Source: Lysobacterales bacterium
GTDB taxonomy: Bacteria; Pseudomonadota; Gammaproteobacteria; Xanthomonadales; SZUA-36
Direction of reading: 5' to 3'
Assembly (NCBI GenBank): GCA_028289465.1
Contig: JANQPM010000023.1
Coordinates: forward strand, 1-57,086
Length of the DNA: 57,086 nucleotides
The notes under the pieces were generated by a model. The model searched no databases and was not told where the DNA came from. It saw only the letters and a list, made by a program, of their open reading frames with translations. Below are positions 21,603 through 30,093 of this stretch, one piece after another (position 1 is the stretch's first letter; the number at the start of each line of letters is the position of its first letter). A program made the translations under genes and the position numbers.

Positions 21603-22139
21603 TTAATTCGTTTGCCGGGAAGACGATTTCAGCGCCGCCAGTGCGGCGAACGGGTTCTGCCCGTCATCTTTCCTATCGTCTTCCCCGGTGTCTTGCAGCG
21701 CGTGCGGTTCCGGCTCGATCACCGCGATTTCGGGGTTTTTCGGCACCAGCGGCAACCCCAGCAGCAATTCGTCTTCCACCAAATCCCGGATGGCCAGGCG
21801 ACCCTTGTCTACCAGCACCGGCTCGGCATCCTCCGACAACAGCGCCTGCTCGGCAGCCTGTTCGATAACGGCCAGGCGGCTGCGCCGGCGGACTGACTCT
21901 GCATAAGGCTGCAGGCTACGCTGACATAACAGCGTCAACTCAGCGTTGACTTCGATATCGATCCAGGGCCGGTTTTCCCGATCCGAAAAAAAACGTACCG
22001 AAAACGCTGCCATGCCATCGGTGCTGTGCAACAGGGCGTGCAGGCGGGACAGTTGCTTTAATGCCAGAGTCCCGGCAAACTGACGCCTGCCCTGGGCCGC
22101 TTTCCAAGGATCCAGCCAATCTGGAAATTCACGCGACAT
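21603..22139 (-). CDS. yceD: YceD family protein (DUF177)
   Basis: A 178-residue DUF177 protein, upstream of rpmF as in most gammaproteobacteria; the family is linked to 23S rRNA accumulation. [23 protein letters not shown] and a C-terminal ED.LL.LP motif fit. The ATG follows a TATAAT box by only nine bases, so the message may be leaderless. Confidence 0.88.
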   Translation of the reverse strand: MSREFPDWLDPWKAAQGRRQFAGTLALKQLSRLHALLHSTDGMAAFSVRFFSDRENRPWIDIEVNAELTLLCQRSLQPYAESVRRRSRLAVIEQAAEQALLSEDAEPVLVDKGRLAIRDLVEDELLLGLPLVPKNPEIAVIEPEPHALQDTGEDDRKDDGQNPFAALAALKSSSRQTN

Positions 22140-22164
22140 AACCGGTCAATTATACCGGTTTTTT
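22140..22164. terminator. Inverted repeat with T run in the yceD-maf gap
   Basis: AACCGGT (22140-22146) and ACCGGTT (22154-22160) pair around a 7-base loop and are followed by TTTT on the plus strand. It overlaps the yceD promoter and so may be an operator rather than a terminator. Confidence 0.4.
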
Positions 22165-22178
22165 CCACGCACATACAA
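22149..22178 (-). promoter_or_regulatory. Probable sigma-70 promoter of yceD-rpmF
   Basis: On the minus strand TTGTAT (22178-22173), 18 bases, then a consensus TATAAT (22154-22149). The expected transcription start, near 22142, lies about three bases before the yceD ATG. Confidence 0.6.
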
Positions 22179-22195
22179 GCTCTTACACGACATTC

Positions 22196-22783
22196 ATGCA
22201 AATCGAATCGACCGTTATTTTAGCTTCCGCGTCACCCTATCGGCGCGCGCTGCTGTCGCGGGTTCTGGCTGACTATCAATGCCTGGCGGCGGACATCGAC
22301 GAAACGCCGGAACCGAACGAAACGCCCGAAGCGCTGACACACCGCCTGGCTCTTGAAAAGGCCCGTCACATCGCCCGTCAATACCCCCACAGCATCGTTG
22401 TCGGTTCCGATCAGAGTCTGAGCCTGGATGACCGGATCATGGGCAAACCCGGCTCTACCGAGGCCAACCGGCAGCAACTGCTGCACCTGTCCGGCCGTCA
22501 GATCACTTTTTATACCGCCGTCGCCGTTGTTTGCCGGGAAACCGGATTCGAGGACCGGGCCTGTGTACCGACACAGGTCGTCTTCCGCGAACTGGGCGAC
22601 GCCGAAGTACAACGCTATATCGACCGCGAACCGGCCATCGACTGTGCCGGCGGATTCAAAATCGAAGGCCTTGGCATCAGTTTGTTTGAACGCGTACGGA
22701 GCGACGACCCGACCGCGCTGATCGGACTGCCGCTGGTCGCGACCTGTGAACTGTTACGGCGTGCCGGACTCAGACTGCCCTGA
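22196..22783 (+). CDS. Maf-type nucleotide pyrophosphatase (YceF group)
   Basis: A 195-residue Maf protein that hydrolyses modified nucleoside triphosphates. LASASPYRRALL near the N-terminus, the catalytic aspartate in VVGSDQSLSLDDRIMGKPG and the later DCAGGFKIEG motif are intact; SDQ rather than SDT and CAGGFKIEG point to the YceF/7-methyl-GTP group, which often neighbours yceD-rpmF. It diverges from yceD and has no clear ribosome-binding site. Confidence 0.88.
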   Translation: MQIESTVILASASPYRRALLSRVLADYQCLAADIDETPEPNETPEALTHRLALEKARHIARQYPHSIVVGSDQSLSLDDRIMGKPGSTEANRQQLLHLSGRQITFYTAVAVVCRETGFEDRACVPTQVVFRELGDAEVQRYIDREPAIDCAGGFKIEGLGISLFERVRSDDPTALIGLPLVATCELLRRAGLRLP

Positions 22784-22889
22784 CCCGATCACTGCGGGCA
22801 GCAATGGGCATCGCGGCCTCACCGGTCTATAATGCCGAACCCGCTCCATACGCTGGCGAATTGGGGAACGATAAGCCCCGGTCTTTGGA

Positions 22890-22954
22890 GCCGCAGGCGA
22901 CCCGCCGGAGCGGGCGCCGTGAAGCATGGCTTCTTGCGCGTTGCGCAAACCGCC
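22890..22954. repeat. Dispersed intergenic repeat, copy A
   Basis: About 65 bases that match 45356-45419 in reverse complement at roughly 56 of 65 positions with one gap. The best conserved part is CTTGCGCGTTGCGCAAAC. Confidence 0.65.
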
Positions 22955-22968
22955 ATACTTCCCTTGGC

Positions 22969-22996
22969 TTGCTCTCCCGGCTGGGTGGGCGAGCAA
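22969..22996. repeat. Hairpin upstream of the FadJ-like gene
   Basis: TTGCTC and GAGCAA pair, with CCC/GGG continuing the stem after a mismatch. It has no T run. It lies in the 270-base gap between maf and the FadJ-like gene. Confidence 0.35.
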
Positions 22997-23053
22997 CGCG
23001 AGCGGCACCAGAGCGGGCGCGAGACTCCGTAAATACTGCGAAGGACAGTTTCA

Positions 23054-25054
23054 ATGACAGAAACCGCTGATTATCAACACTGGCGACTGGCTTACGATCT
23101 GGACAATATCCTGTGGCTCACGCTGGACCGGGCAGATGAGAAAACCAACTCGCTGTCATCGCAAGTACTCACCGAACTGGAGCAGATTGTCAGCCGAATA
23201 GAATCTGACCTGCCCCGTGGCCTGGTATTGCAATCCGGTAAACCCGGGTCGTTTATTGTCGGCGCCGACGTGCGCGAATTCGAGTCGGTCAGCGATCCGG
23301 ATGAAGCCGCCGGGCGTATTCGCGAAATTCATGCACTGCTGAACCGTATCGAGGCTTTACGCTGCCCAACCGCGGTGATCGTCGAAGGCTATTGCCTCGG
23401 CGGCGGCCTGGAGCTGTCGCTGGCATTCGACACCATCATCGCAAGAAACGACGATAAGACCCGGCTCGGCTTTCCCGAAGTCAGGCTCGGCATTTATCCG
23501 GGCTTTGGCGGTTCGGCCCGCAGCGTACAGCGTATGGGTGGCCAAAAAGCAATGGAGATCATGCTGACCGGTCGCATGCTGCGTCCGGCGGCCGCCAAAG
23601 GCCTTGGCCTGGTCGATCGGCTGGTGGGTCCTCACGGCTCGTTGCGCTGGGCTGCTCGCAACGCGGTATTAAAAGGCAAAAAGGCGCGCAAGCCCAGTCT
23701 GGCAGGCCGCCTGAGCAACACTTCTGCCGGACGCAAGATTCTGGCCAACATCATGCGCAAGGAAACCGCGAAGAAAGCCAACCCGAAGCATTATCCGGCG
23801 CCGTTTGAACTGATCGACGCATGGGAAAAACACGGCCACGACCCGAAGGCCATGATGGCGCAGGAAGCGATCCGCGTCGGCCGGCTGATCACCGGCGAAA
23901 CATCGACCAATCTGCGCCGCGTGTTCCATTTGATGGAACGTCTGAAGGGCGATGGCAAGCAGACCGGTTTCAAAGCCCGCCGCGCCCATGTGATCGGCGC
24001 CGGCGTGATGGGCGGCGATATCGCCGCCTGGTGTGTGCTGAGCGGCCTTGAAGTCACGCTGGAGGATCGCGAGCTGAAGTATATCGAGCCGGCGCTGGAG
24101 CGGGCCAAGAAACTGTTCAAGCGCAAGCTGAAAAAACCGGCCAGGGTCGGTGCGGCAATGGCGCGGCTGATACCCGATGTGGAAGGACGCGGCGTCGCCC
24201 GGGCGGACGTCGTGATCGAAGCCATTTTCGAGAATCGCGACGCCAAGCGACAGTTATTTGAACGGATTGAGCCGCAGTTGCAGCCGCACGCGATACTGGC
24301 GACCAATACTTCGGCCATTCCGCTGGACGAATTATCGTCCGTACTAAGTAATCCAAAGCGGCTGATCGGCCTGCACTTTTTCAATCCGGTGGCCAAGATG
24401 CCGCTGGTGGAAGTCGTGTATGCACAGGACACTGACTCGCAGTGGGTGGCCACAGCGTCCACTTTCTGCAATCAGATCAACCGGTTCCCGTTGCAGGTAA
24501 AATCCAGCCCGGGCTTTCTGGTCAACCGGGTGCTGGGTCCGTATATGGGCAAAGCGCTGTCGCTGCATAAAGAAGGTATTGCCAAAGAGGCGCTGGACAA
24601 GGCCGCGGTCGATTTCGGCATGCCGATGGGTCCGGTGGAGCTGGCCGATACGGTCGGACTGGACGTCGGCCTCAGCGTGATAGATACGCTGGGCAAGGGG
24701 CCGGAAAGCGAGGCTCAAAAAGCCTTCCTGAAAACCTATGTGGACGCCGGCAAGCTCGGAAAGAAATCCGGGCAGGGTTTTTATTCATGGGAAAAAGGCA
24801 AGCCGGCCAAGGATGACAGCAAGGCCGAGGGCGTCGGGCTGGAAACGCTGGCGCGGCAGTTATTGCAGCCTTATCTGGCCGAATGCGAGGCCTGCCTCGC
24901 AGACGGCATCGTTGAAGACGAAGACATCGTGGACGCCGGGATGATCTTCGGCACCGGCTTTGCACCGTTTCGAGGTGGGCCGCTGCATTACCTGAAACAG
25001 CATGCCGGGCAAACTGCCGGCACCGAAGTCAGCGGTTTGGGCGAGGAGGAATAA
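23054..25054 (+). CDS. fadJ: FadJ/FadB-like enoyl-CoA hydratase / 3-hydroxyacyl-CoA dehydrogenase
   Basis: Bifunctional beta-oxidation enzyme, 666 residues. The N-terminal hydratase (residues about 10-200) has the oxyanion-hole segments FIVGADVREF and YCLGGGLELSL and the glutamate in GFPEVRLGIYPGFGG. The dehydrogenase starts near residue 310 with the NAD-binding HVIGAGVMGGDIAAW, then TNTSAIP and LHFFNPVAKMPLVEVV with the catalytic histidine. It is about 50 residues shorter than E. coli FadJ. AAGGA precedes the ATG. The thiolase follows after four bases. The fadJ label rests on pairing with a FadI-like thiolase; FadB-like is possible. Confidence 0.88.
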   Translation: MTETADYQHWRLAYDLDNILWLTLDRADEKTNSLSSQVLTELEQIVSRIESDLPRGLVLQSGKPGSFIVGADVREFESVSDPDEAAGRIREIHALLNRIEALRCPTAVIVEGYCLGGGLELSLAFDTIIARNDDKTRLGFPEVRLGIYPGFGGSARSVQRMGGQKAMEIMLTGRMLRPAAAKGLGLVDRLVGPHGSLRWAARNAVLKGKKARKPSLAGRLSNTSAGRKILANIMRKETAKKANPKHYPAPFELIDAWEKHGHDPKAMMAQEAIRVGRLITGETSTNLRRVFHLMERLKGDGKQTGFKARRAHVIGAGVMGGDIAAWCVLSGLEVTLEDRELKYIEPALERAKKLFKRKLKKPARVGAAMARLIPDVEGRGVARADVVIEAIFENRDAKRQLFERIEPQLQPHAILATNTSAIPLDELSSVLSNPKRLIGLHFFNPVAKMPLVEVVYAQDTDSQWVATASTFCNQINRFPLQVKSSPGFLVNRVLGPYMGKALSLHKEGIAKEALDKAAVDFGMPMGPVELADTVGLDVGLSVIDTLGKGPESEAQKAFLKTYVDAGKLGKKSGQGFYSWEKGKPAKDDSKAEGVGLETLARQLLQPYLAECEACLADGIVEDEDIVDAGMIFGTGFAPFRGGPLHYLKQHAGQTAGTEVSGLGEEE

Positions 25055-25058
25055 GGGT

Positions 25059-26339
25059 ATGAACAAAACCGTGCGCAAAGTCGCAATCATCGGCGGAAGC
25101 CGTATTCCTTTTTGCCGTTCCAACAGCTTCTACATCGGTCACAGCAACCTTGACATGCTCAGTGCAGCGATTCAGGGCGTGATAGAACGGTTTTCGCTGG
25201 ATGGCAGACAATTGGACGAAGTTGTGGCCGGCGCGGTTACCACGCACTCCAAAGACTGGAACCTGGCCAGAGAAGCGCTGCAAAGCACAACACTTTCGCC
25301 GCTGACTTCCGGCATCACGCTGCAGCAGGCCTGCGGCACCAGCCTGCAGGCGGCGATGATGTCCGCCGCCAAAATTGCAACCGGTGAGATCGACTGCGCG
25401 ATTGCGGCCGGCACCGATACCGCGACCGATGTGCCGATCGTTTACGGCAGAAAATTTTCCCAGCGGCTGGTACAACTCAGCCGCGCGCGATCGCTGAAAC
25501 AACGCCTCGCGGCATTCAAGGGTTTCAGCCCGGCCGAACTCAAGCCGGTAACGCCAGGCGCTGCAGAACCCCGGACCGGGCTGTCGATGGGCCAGCACTG
25601 CGAACGCATGGCTCGGGAATGGCATATCGGTCGGGAAGACCAGGATCAATTGGCGATGGAAAGCCACCACAAGGCAGCGGCCGCGTACGAATCCGGCTTC
25701 TTCGACCCGCTGCTGTCACCGTTTGCCGGCGTACTACGCGACAACAACCTGCGGCCGGATACCAATATGCAGAAGCTGTCCGAGCTCAGAACGGCGTTCA
25801 GCAAAGATGAGAGCGCGACCCTGACGGCCGGCAACTCGACCCCGCTGACCGACGGTGCGGCTGCTGTGCTGCTCGCGTCAGAGGACTGGGCGCAGGCGCA
25901 CGGACTGGAAGTTCAGGCCTATCTGACCGCATCGCGCACTGCATCGGTGGATTACATGAACGACGAGGGTCTGCTGATGGCGCCGACCGTCGCCGTCGCT
26001 GAAATGCTGCAACGCGAGGGGCTTGGTCTGCAGGACTTCGACTTCTATGAAATTCATGAAGCGTTCGCCGCTCAAGTATTGTGCACGCTGAAAGCCTGGG
26101 AGTCGGAAGACTATTGTCAGGACCGGCTGGGATTGAATGCACCGCTGGGCGCGATTGACCGCGACAAGCTGAATATCAAGGGATCCAGCCTGGCGGTCGG
26201 GCATCCGTTTGCAGCAACCGGCGCCAGAATCATCGCGACGCTGGGCCAGATATTGCAGCAGTCCGGTTCCGGCCGCGGTTTGATATCCGTGTGCACTGCC
26301 GGCGGCATGGGTGTGGCTGCGATTATGGAGCGGCCCTGA
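25059..26339 (+). CDS. fadI: FadI-like acetyl-CoA C-acyltransferase (thiolase)
   Basis: Thiolase completing the beta-oxidation cycle, 426 residues, longer than FadA as FadI-type enzymes are. The nucleophile is Cys92 in QQACGTSLQAA; HEAFAAQ, GHPFAATGARI and the second cysteine in CTAGGMGVAA are present. The start at 25059 follows GAGGAGG and the FadJ-like stop codon; the frame extends upstream but that part overlaps the hydratase gene. Confidence 0.9.
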   Translation: MNKTVRKVAIIGGSRIPFCRSNSFYIGHSNLDMLSAAIQGVIERFSLDGRQLDEVVAGAVTTHSKDWNLAREALQSTTLSPLTSGITLQQACGTSLQAAMMSAAKIATGEIDCAIAAGTDTATDVPIVYGRKFSQRLVQLSRARSLKQRLAAFKGFSPAELKPVTPGAAEPRTGLSMGQHCERMAREWHIGREDQDQLAMESHHKAAAAYESGFFDPLLSPFAGVLRDNNLRPDTNMQKLSELRTAFSKDESATLTAGNSTPLTDGAAAVLLASEDWAQAHGLEVQAYLTASRTASVDYMNDEGLLMAPTVAVAEMLQREGLGLQDFDFYEIHEAFAAQVLCTLKAWESEDYCQDRLGLNAPLGAIDRDKLNIKGSSLAVGHPFAATGARIIATLGQILQQSGSGRGLISVCTAGGMGVAAIMERP

Positions 26340-26340
26340 G

Positions 26341-27240
26341 ATGCCGGCGACCGAACTGCCGCGGCTTCCGGTGCCGGATTCACCATTTCGGATTCCGTTC
26401 GATGCATCCTTTGCCGCCGACGATGTACGCTCATCGACAGATTATCCCAGCGACGACTACAAAAAGCGCCTGCGTCGGCTGCAGGAAGAAATGGATGCGT
26501 TGCAGCGTGCGCTGTACGCCGGCCGCAGCCATTCGGTATTGCTGATTTTCCAGGCCCTGGATGCCGCCGGCAAGGACAGTACCATACGCTCGGTATTTTC
26601 CGGCCTGGACCCGGCCGGCGTACAGGTCTCGGCCTTCAAGGCACCGACCGAGATGGAGCTGCGCCATGATTTCCTGTGGCGCACCAGCCTCTGCCTGCCG
26701 GCCCGCGGCCTGATCGGAATCTTCAACCGCAGCTACTACGAGGAAGTACTCACGGTCAAAGTACACCCGGAATTTTTGAACGCGCAATACCCTGGCGGCG
26801 TTCCCGACCCGGACGCGCTATGGGCTGCCCGCTATGCAGCCATTCGCGCGCATGAGAAACACCTCGCGGACAGCGGAACCCTGGTACTTAAATTCTGGCT
26901 GAATGTATCCCTGGAAGAGCAGTACCGGCGCTTTCTATCGCGTATTGACGAGCCGCATAAGCAATGGAAATTCAACTCCAGGGACGTGGTTGAATCGCAT
27001 TACCGCGATGCCTATGCGGATGCGTTCGTCTCCATGGTCAACGAAACCTCGCGCCCTTATGCACCGTGGTATCTGATTCCGGCCGACAACAAGCGCAGTA
27101 TGCGGCTGATCGTGGCTGAAACGGTGCTGGCCGGCCTGCGGGGGCTGAACCCCCAGTACCCGGTAGTCGATGCCGAGGCACAAGCGGAATTCGACACATA
27201 CCGCGACCAGCTCAAGAGCAGCCTGCCCTCAACGGAGTAA
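26341..27240 (+). CDS. ppk2: PPK2-family polyphosphate kinase
   Basis: A 299-residue polyphosphate:nucleotide phosphotransferase. IFQALDAAGKDST is the Walker A region and FNRSYYEEVLTVKVHPEF the second motif, of the form seen in the polyphosphate:nucleotide group that includes class III enzymes acting on AMP and ADP; substrate range is an inference. It begins one base after the thiolase stop codon, so it is probably cotranscribed with it and could recycle the AMP produced by FadD. Confidence 0.88.
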   Translation: MPATELPRLPVPDSPFRIPFDASFAADDVRSSTDYPSDDYKKRLRRLQEEMDALQRALYAGRSHSVLLIFQALDAAGKDSTIRSVFSGLDPAGVQVSAFKAPTEMELRHDFLWRTSLCLPARGLIGIFNRSYYEEVLTVKVHPEFLNAQYPGGVPDPDALWAARYAAIRAHEKHLADSGTLVLKFWLNVSLEEQYRRFLSRIDEPHKQWKFNSRDVVESHYRDAYADAFVSMVNETSRPYAPWYLIPADNKRSMRLIVAETVLAGLRGLNPQYPVVDAEAQAEFDTYRDQLKSSLPSTE

Positions 27241-27265
27241 CCCGAAACAGGTCGCCCTCCAATAG

Positions 27266-27301
27266 ATTGATTTAGGGATTGATTCAAGGGTCGGTTTAGG
27301 G
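27266..27301. repeat. Three imperfect 11-13 bp tandem units
   Basis: ATTGATTTAGGG, ATTGATTCAAGGG and TCGGTTTAGGG lie in a row in the 55-base gap between the convergent ppk2 and folD genes. Confidence 0.45.
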
Positions 27302-28156
27302 GAAATCGACAAATACACCGGCGGCCTCAGCGGTATTGCGCATCAGCGTTGCAACCGTCATCGGCCCTACCCCGCCAGGTACCGGCGTAATCCATTCCGC
27401 CCGCTCGCAGGCAGACGCAAAATCAACATCGCCGCGCAGGCGGCCGTCACTCATTCTATTGATGCCGATATCGACCACAATTGCCGCTTCGCGAATCCAG
27501 TCGGACTGCACGATGCCGGGTTTGCCGACCGCAACCACCAGCAGTTCCGCACGCCGCACATGGTCCTCCAGACCGCGGGTAAAGCGATGGGCGATGGTCA
27601 CCGTCGAGCCTTCCAGCAGCAGTTCCAGCGACATCGGCCGGCCGACAATATTGGACGCGCCGACCACCACCACATGCATGCCTTTGGCATCGATACCGTA
27701 ATAGCGCAGCAAGCTCATCACCCCACGCGGCGTGCAAGGCCGCAAACCGGGCTGGCGCAGCGCCAGGCTACCGACGTTTGCCGCATGAAAGCCATCCACA
27801 TCCTTGCGTTGCGAGATATGGTTGGTCACCGCGCTTTCCTCGATATGCGCCGGCAGCGGCAGCTGGACCAGGATGCCGTCTACGCTGTCGTCCGTGTTCA
27901 GGCGGTCGATCAGCATCAGCAGCGCTTTATCGTCGGTGTCATGCGGCAGATCGTAGTCACGCGATTCGATGCCGGCCCGCTCGCAGGCGCGCCGCTTGTT
28001 GCGAACATAGACGGCCGATGCCGGATCGTCGCCGACCAGCACGACTGCCAGACACGGGCGCCGCGCACCGCGTTCGAACTGGGCGTCGGTGGCTCGGCGT
28101 ACCCGTTCGATCAGTTTTCCACTGACCAGCTTGCCATCCAGAATCTTTGCCGTCAT
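27296..28156 (-). CDS. folD: Bifunctional methylenetetrahydrofolate dehydrogenase/cyclohydrolase
   Basis: One-carbon enzyme of 286 residues. The catalytic lysine lies in YVRNKRRACE, PCTPRGVMSLL and VVVGASNIVGRPMSLELLL bind substrate and NADP, and ITPVPGGVGPMTVATLM is the C-terminal signature. I chose the ATG at 28156 (MTAKILDGK, with AGGTG before it) over an upstream frame extension to 28204. Confidence 0.95.
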   Translation of the reverse strand: MTAKILDGKLVSGKLIERVRRATDAQFERGARRPCLAVVLVGDDPASAVYVRNKRRACERAGIESRDYDLPHDTDDKALLMLIDRLNTDDSVDGILVQLPLPAHIEESAVTNHISQRKDVDGFHAANVGSLALRQPGLRPCTPRGVMSLLRYYGIDAKGMHVVVVGASNIVGRPMSLELLLEGSTVTIAHRFTRGLEDHVRRAELLVVAVGKPGIVQSDWIREAAIVVDIGINRMSDGRLRGDVDFASACERAEWITPVPGGVGPMTVATLMRNTAEAAGVFVDFP

Positions 28157-28217
28157 TTCACCTACCGTTATTTTCCGCGTGCATTCCAATTCGAACCGCG
28201 CCATTCTACCGGTTAAT

Positions 28218-28231
28218 CGCAGCGATAGAAC
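28218..28231 (-). promoter_or_regulatory. 14-mer shared by the folD and ndk upstream regions
   Basis: GTTCTATCGCTGCG on the minus strand, 62 bases upstream of folD; the identical 14-mer occurs 55 bases upstream of ndk at 38098-38111. Function unknown. Confidence 0.25.
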
Positions 28232-28336
28232 CCCGACTGAGAACCCGGCCAGCCACCAGCGGATGCATAAAAAGTCATACTGGCCTATGATTAGGCGCTA
28301 GCGATCCAGCGCTTTCAGTGGATCAGGGACTAAGGC

Positions 28337-28825
28337 ATGAACGTATTTGAATTCAATTTTCTTTCCATCAGCGGCACCAGTTTGCCGCTGCGTAATTATC
28401 AAGGGCAGCCGCTGCTCATCGTCAATACCGCTTCCCATTGCGGCTACACACCGCAGTACGCCAAGTTACAGCGTATCTGGGAAGACTACCGGCAGAGCGG
28501 CCTGATACTCATCGGCATCCCGTGCAATGATTTCGGCGAACAGGAGCCCGGGGACGAAGAAGTCATTGCGCATTTCTGCGAATCGAATTACAACGTGACT
28601 TTTCCAATGACCCACAAATACTCGGTAATTGGCGGCGGTGCCCACCCGCTATATCGCAAGATTCTCGAGGAACACGGGCCGGACGCGATGCCGCGCTGGA
28701 ACTTCCATAAATACCTGTTCGATCGTCAAGGCCAACTCATCGACGGCTGGCCGTCCGGCGTAGAACCGGATGATCCAGTCATCACGCACAATATCGAACG
28801 TCACTTACAAAGCTGGGTTCTATAG
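28337..28825 (+). CDS. Glutathione peroxidase family protein
   Basis: A 162-residue thiol peroxidase of the Gpx/BtuE family. The peroxidatic Cys35 lies in NTASHCGYTPQY, with PCNDFGEQEPG and WNFHKYLFD supplying the glutamine and the Trp-Asn pair. As a cysteine form it may use thioredoxin rather than glutathione. There is no signal peptide, so it is cytoplasmic. It stands alone between folD and the convergent rhodanese-ThiF gene; the upstream gap contains the inverted repeat GCCTATGATTAGGC at 28283-28296. Confidence 0.92.
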   Translation: MNVFEFNFLSISGTSLPLRNYQGQPLLIVNTASHCGYTPQYAKLQRIWEDYRQSGLILIGIPCNDFGEQEPGDEEVIAHFCESNYNVTFPMTHKYSVIGGGAHPLYRKILEEHGPDAMPRWNFHKYLFDRQGQLIDGWPSGVEPDDPVITHNIERHLQSWVL

Positions 28826-28854
28826 CCCGATGATTCGGTAGCCCGGTGCGGCAT

Positions 28855-30087
28855 TCAGCGATGCCGGTCGCCGCAATGCGCTGAATATTCCGAATAGGCC
28901 TGCTGCACGGCGTCAGTATGGCAATAGCAATCCGGATCCGGGCGAAGGCGGATAGTTTTAAAATTGCCGGTCAGCGCGTCGAACGCCAGCAGCCGGCCGA
29001 CCAGCGGTTCGCCGATGTCCAGCACTAATTTCAACACCTCGGTCGCCTGCAGGCTGCCGATCACTCCCGGCAATACCCCCAGCACGCCGGCCGCGGCGCA
29101 GGACGGTGCCGCTTCCGGTGGCGGTGGTTCCGGGAACAGACAGCGATAGCACGGCCCGCGGCCGGACGGGCGGCCCGGCCAGAATACGGAGACCTGGCCC
29201 TGGAATCGGTATACCGCGCCGTAGACCATCGGCTTGCGGTGCTTCAGGCAGGCATCGTTGACCAGGTAGCGTGTGGCCAGATTGTCCGAACCATCCAGCA
29301 CCACATCGTAGTCCGGCAGATACTGGTCGATATTGTCGGCTGTCAGCCGGCTGGCATATCCGGTCACGGCGATGTCCGGGTTCAGGTTTTGCAAACGGGT
29401 ACGGCCCGATTCGACCTTAGCAGCATTCAACTGCGCCTCGTCATGCAGTATCTGGCGCTGCAGATTGGACCGTTCCACGATATCGTCGTCGATCAGACCC
29501 AGCCGACCGACACCGGCAGCCGCCAGATACAGCGCTGCCGGCGATCCCAGACCGCCGGCGCCAACCAGCAATACGCTGGCATTCATCAACCGTGCCTGGC
29601 CGTCGACGCCGACTTCCGGCATCACCAGGTGGCGTGCATAACGCTCGTACTGCCGGTCGCTGAGCCGTGGATCTCTGTCGAGCGGCAGATCGGCCTTGCG
29701 CCATGCATCGAGGCCGCCGGCGACGTTGCATACGTTTCGATACCCGGACTTGCGCAGCGCGGCCGCGGCACGCTGCGAGCGCTGCCCAGTTTGGCAGATC
29801 AGCAGTAATTCGGTGTCTGCGGCATATCGGCCGAGTGCCGCAGGCAGCTCATCCTGGCTCAGTTTCACCGCGCCACTGGCCACACCGCCAAGCCATTCGT
29901 GCGGACTGCGGATATCGATTAATGGAATGCCTTTGGCCACTTTACCGGCCGCCGCTGCGACCTCGACGTTCAAGGTCATGTCTCGGGTTGTATCCCGGGT
30001 TGTATCTTGGGTCGTGTCCCGGGCCGCGTTTCGGTTTTTATCGACCGCGCGGTCCGGCTTGGCTTGTTGCGAGTCAGAAACAGTCAT
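28855..30087 (-). CDS. ThiF/MoeB-type adenylyltransferase with N-terminal rhodanese domain
   Basis: A 410-residue fusion. Residues about 38-135 are a rhodanese with the active-site loop CQTGQRS; residues about 145-400 are an E1-like adenylyltransferase with VGAGGLGSPAALYLAAAGVG and the arginine in ERSNLQRQI. It probably activates a ubiquitin-like sulfur carrier (MoaD or ThiS) and may pass sulfur. The zinc site is odd: CYRC is normal but the second pair is CYC (one residue between) instead of CxxC. Residues about 23-38 are four tetrapeptide repeats encoded by a 12-bp tandem repeat. The rhodanese precedes the E1 domain, the reverse of eukaryotic MOCS3. It starts six bases after der. Confidence 0.85.
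   Translation of the reverse strand: MTVSDSQQAKPDRAVDKNRNAARDTTQDTTRDTTRDMTLNVEVAAAAGKVAKGIPLIDIRSPHEWLGGVASGAVKLSQDELPAALGRYAADTELLLICQTGQRSQRAAAALRKSGYRNVCNVAGGLDAWRKADLPLDRDPRLSDRQYERYARHLVMPEVGVDGQARLMNASVLLVGAGGLGSPAALYLAAAGVGRLGLIDDDIVERSNLQRQILHDEAQLNAAKVESGRTRLQNLNPDIAVTGYASRLTADNIDQYLPDYDVVLDGSDNLATRYLVNDACLKHRKPMVYGAVYRFQGQVSVFWPGRPSGRGPCYRCLFPEPPPPEAAPSCAAAGVLGVLPGVIGSLQATEVLKLVLDIGEPLVGRLLAFDALTGNFKTIRLRPDPDCYCHTDAVQQAYSEYSAHCGDRHR
29974..30021 (-). repeat. Four 12-bp tandem repeats inside the rhodanese-ThiF gene
   Basis: Units at 29974-29985, 29986-29997, 29998-30009 and 30010-30021; the minus-strand unit is CGGGATACAACC with a few changes. They encode RDTT, QDTT, RDTT and RDMT in a linker-like N-terminal segment. 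Confidence 0.8.
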
Positions 30088-30093
30088 CTTCGA

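Noticed and set aside
22784..23053. Small gene in the maf-FadJ gap
   Set aside because: The open frames there run through the dispersed repeat, lack ribosome-binding sites and have no family features.
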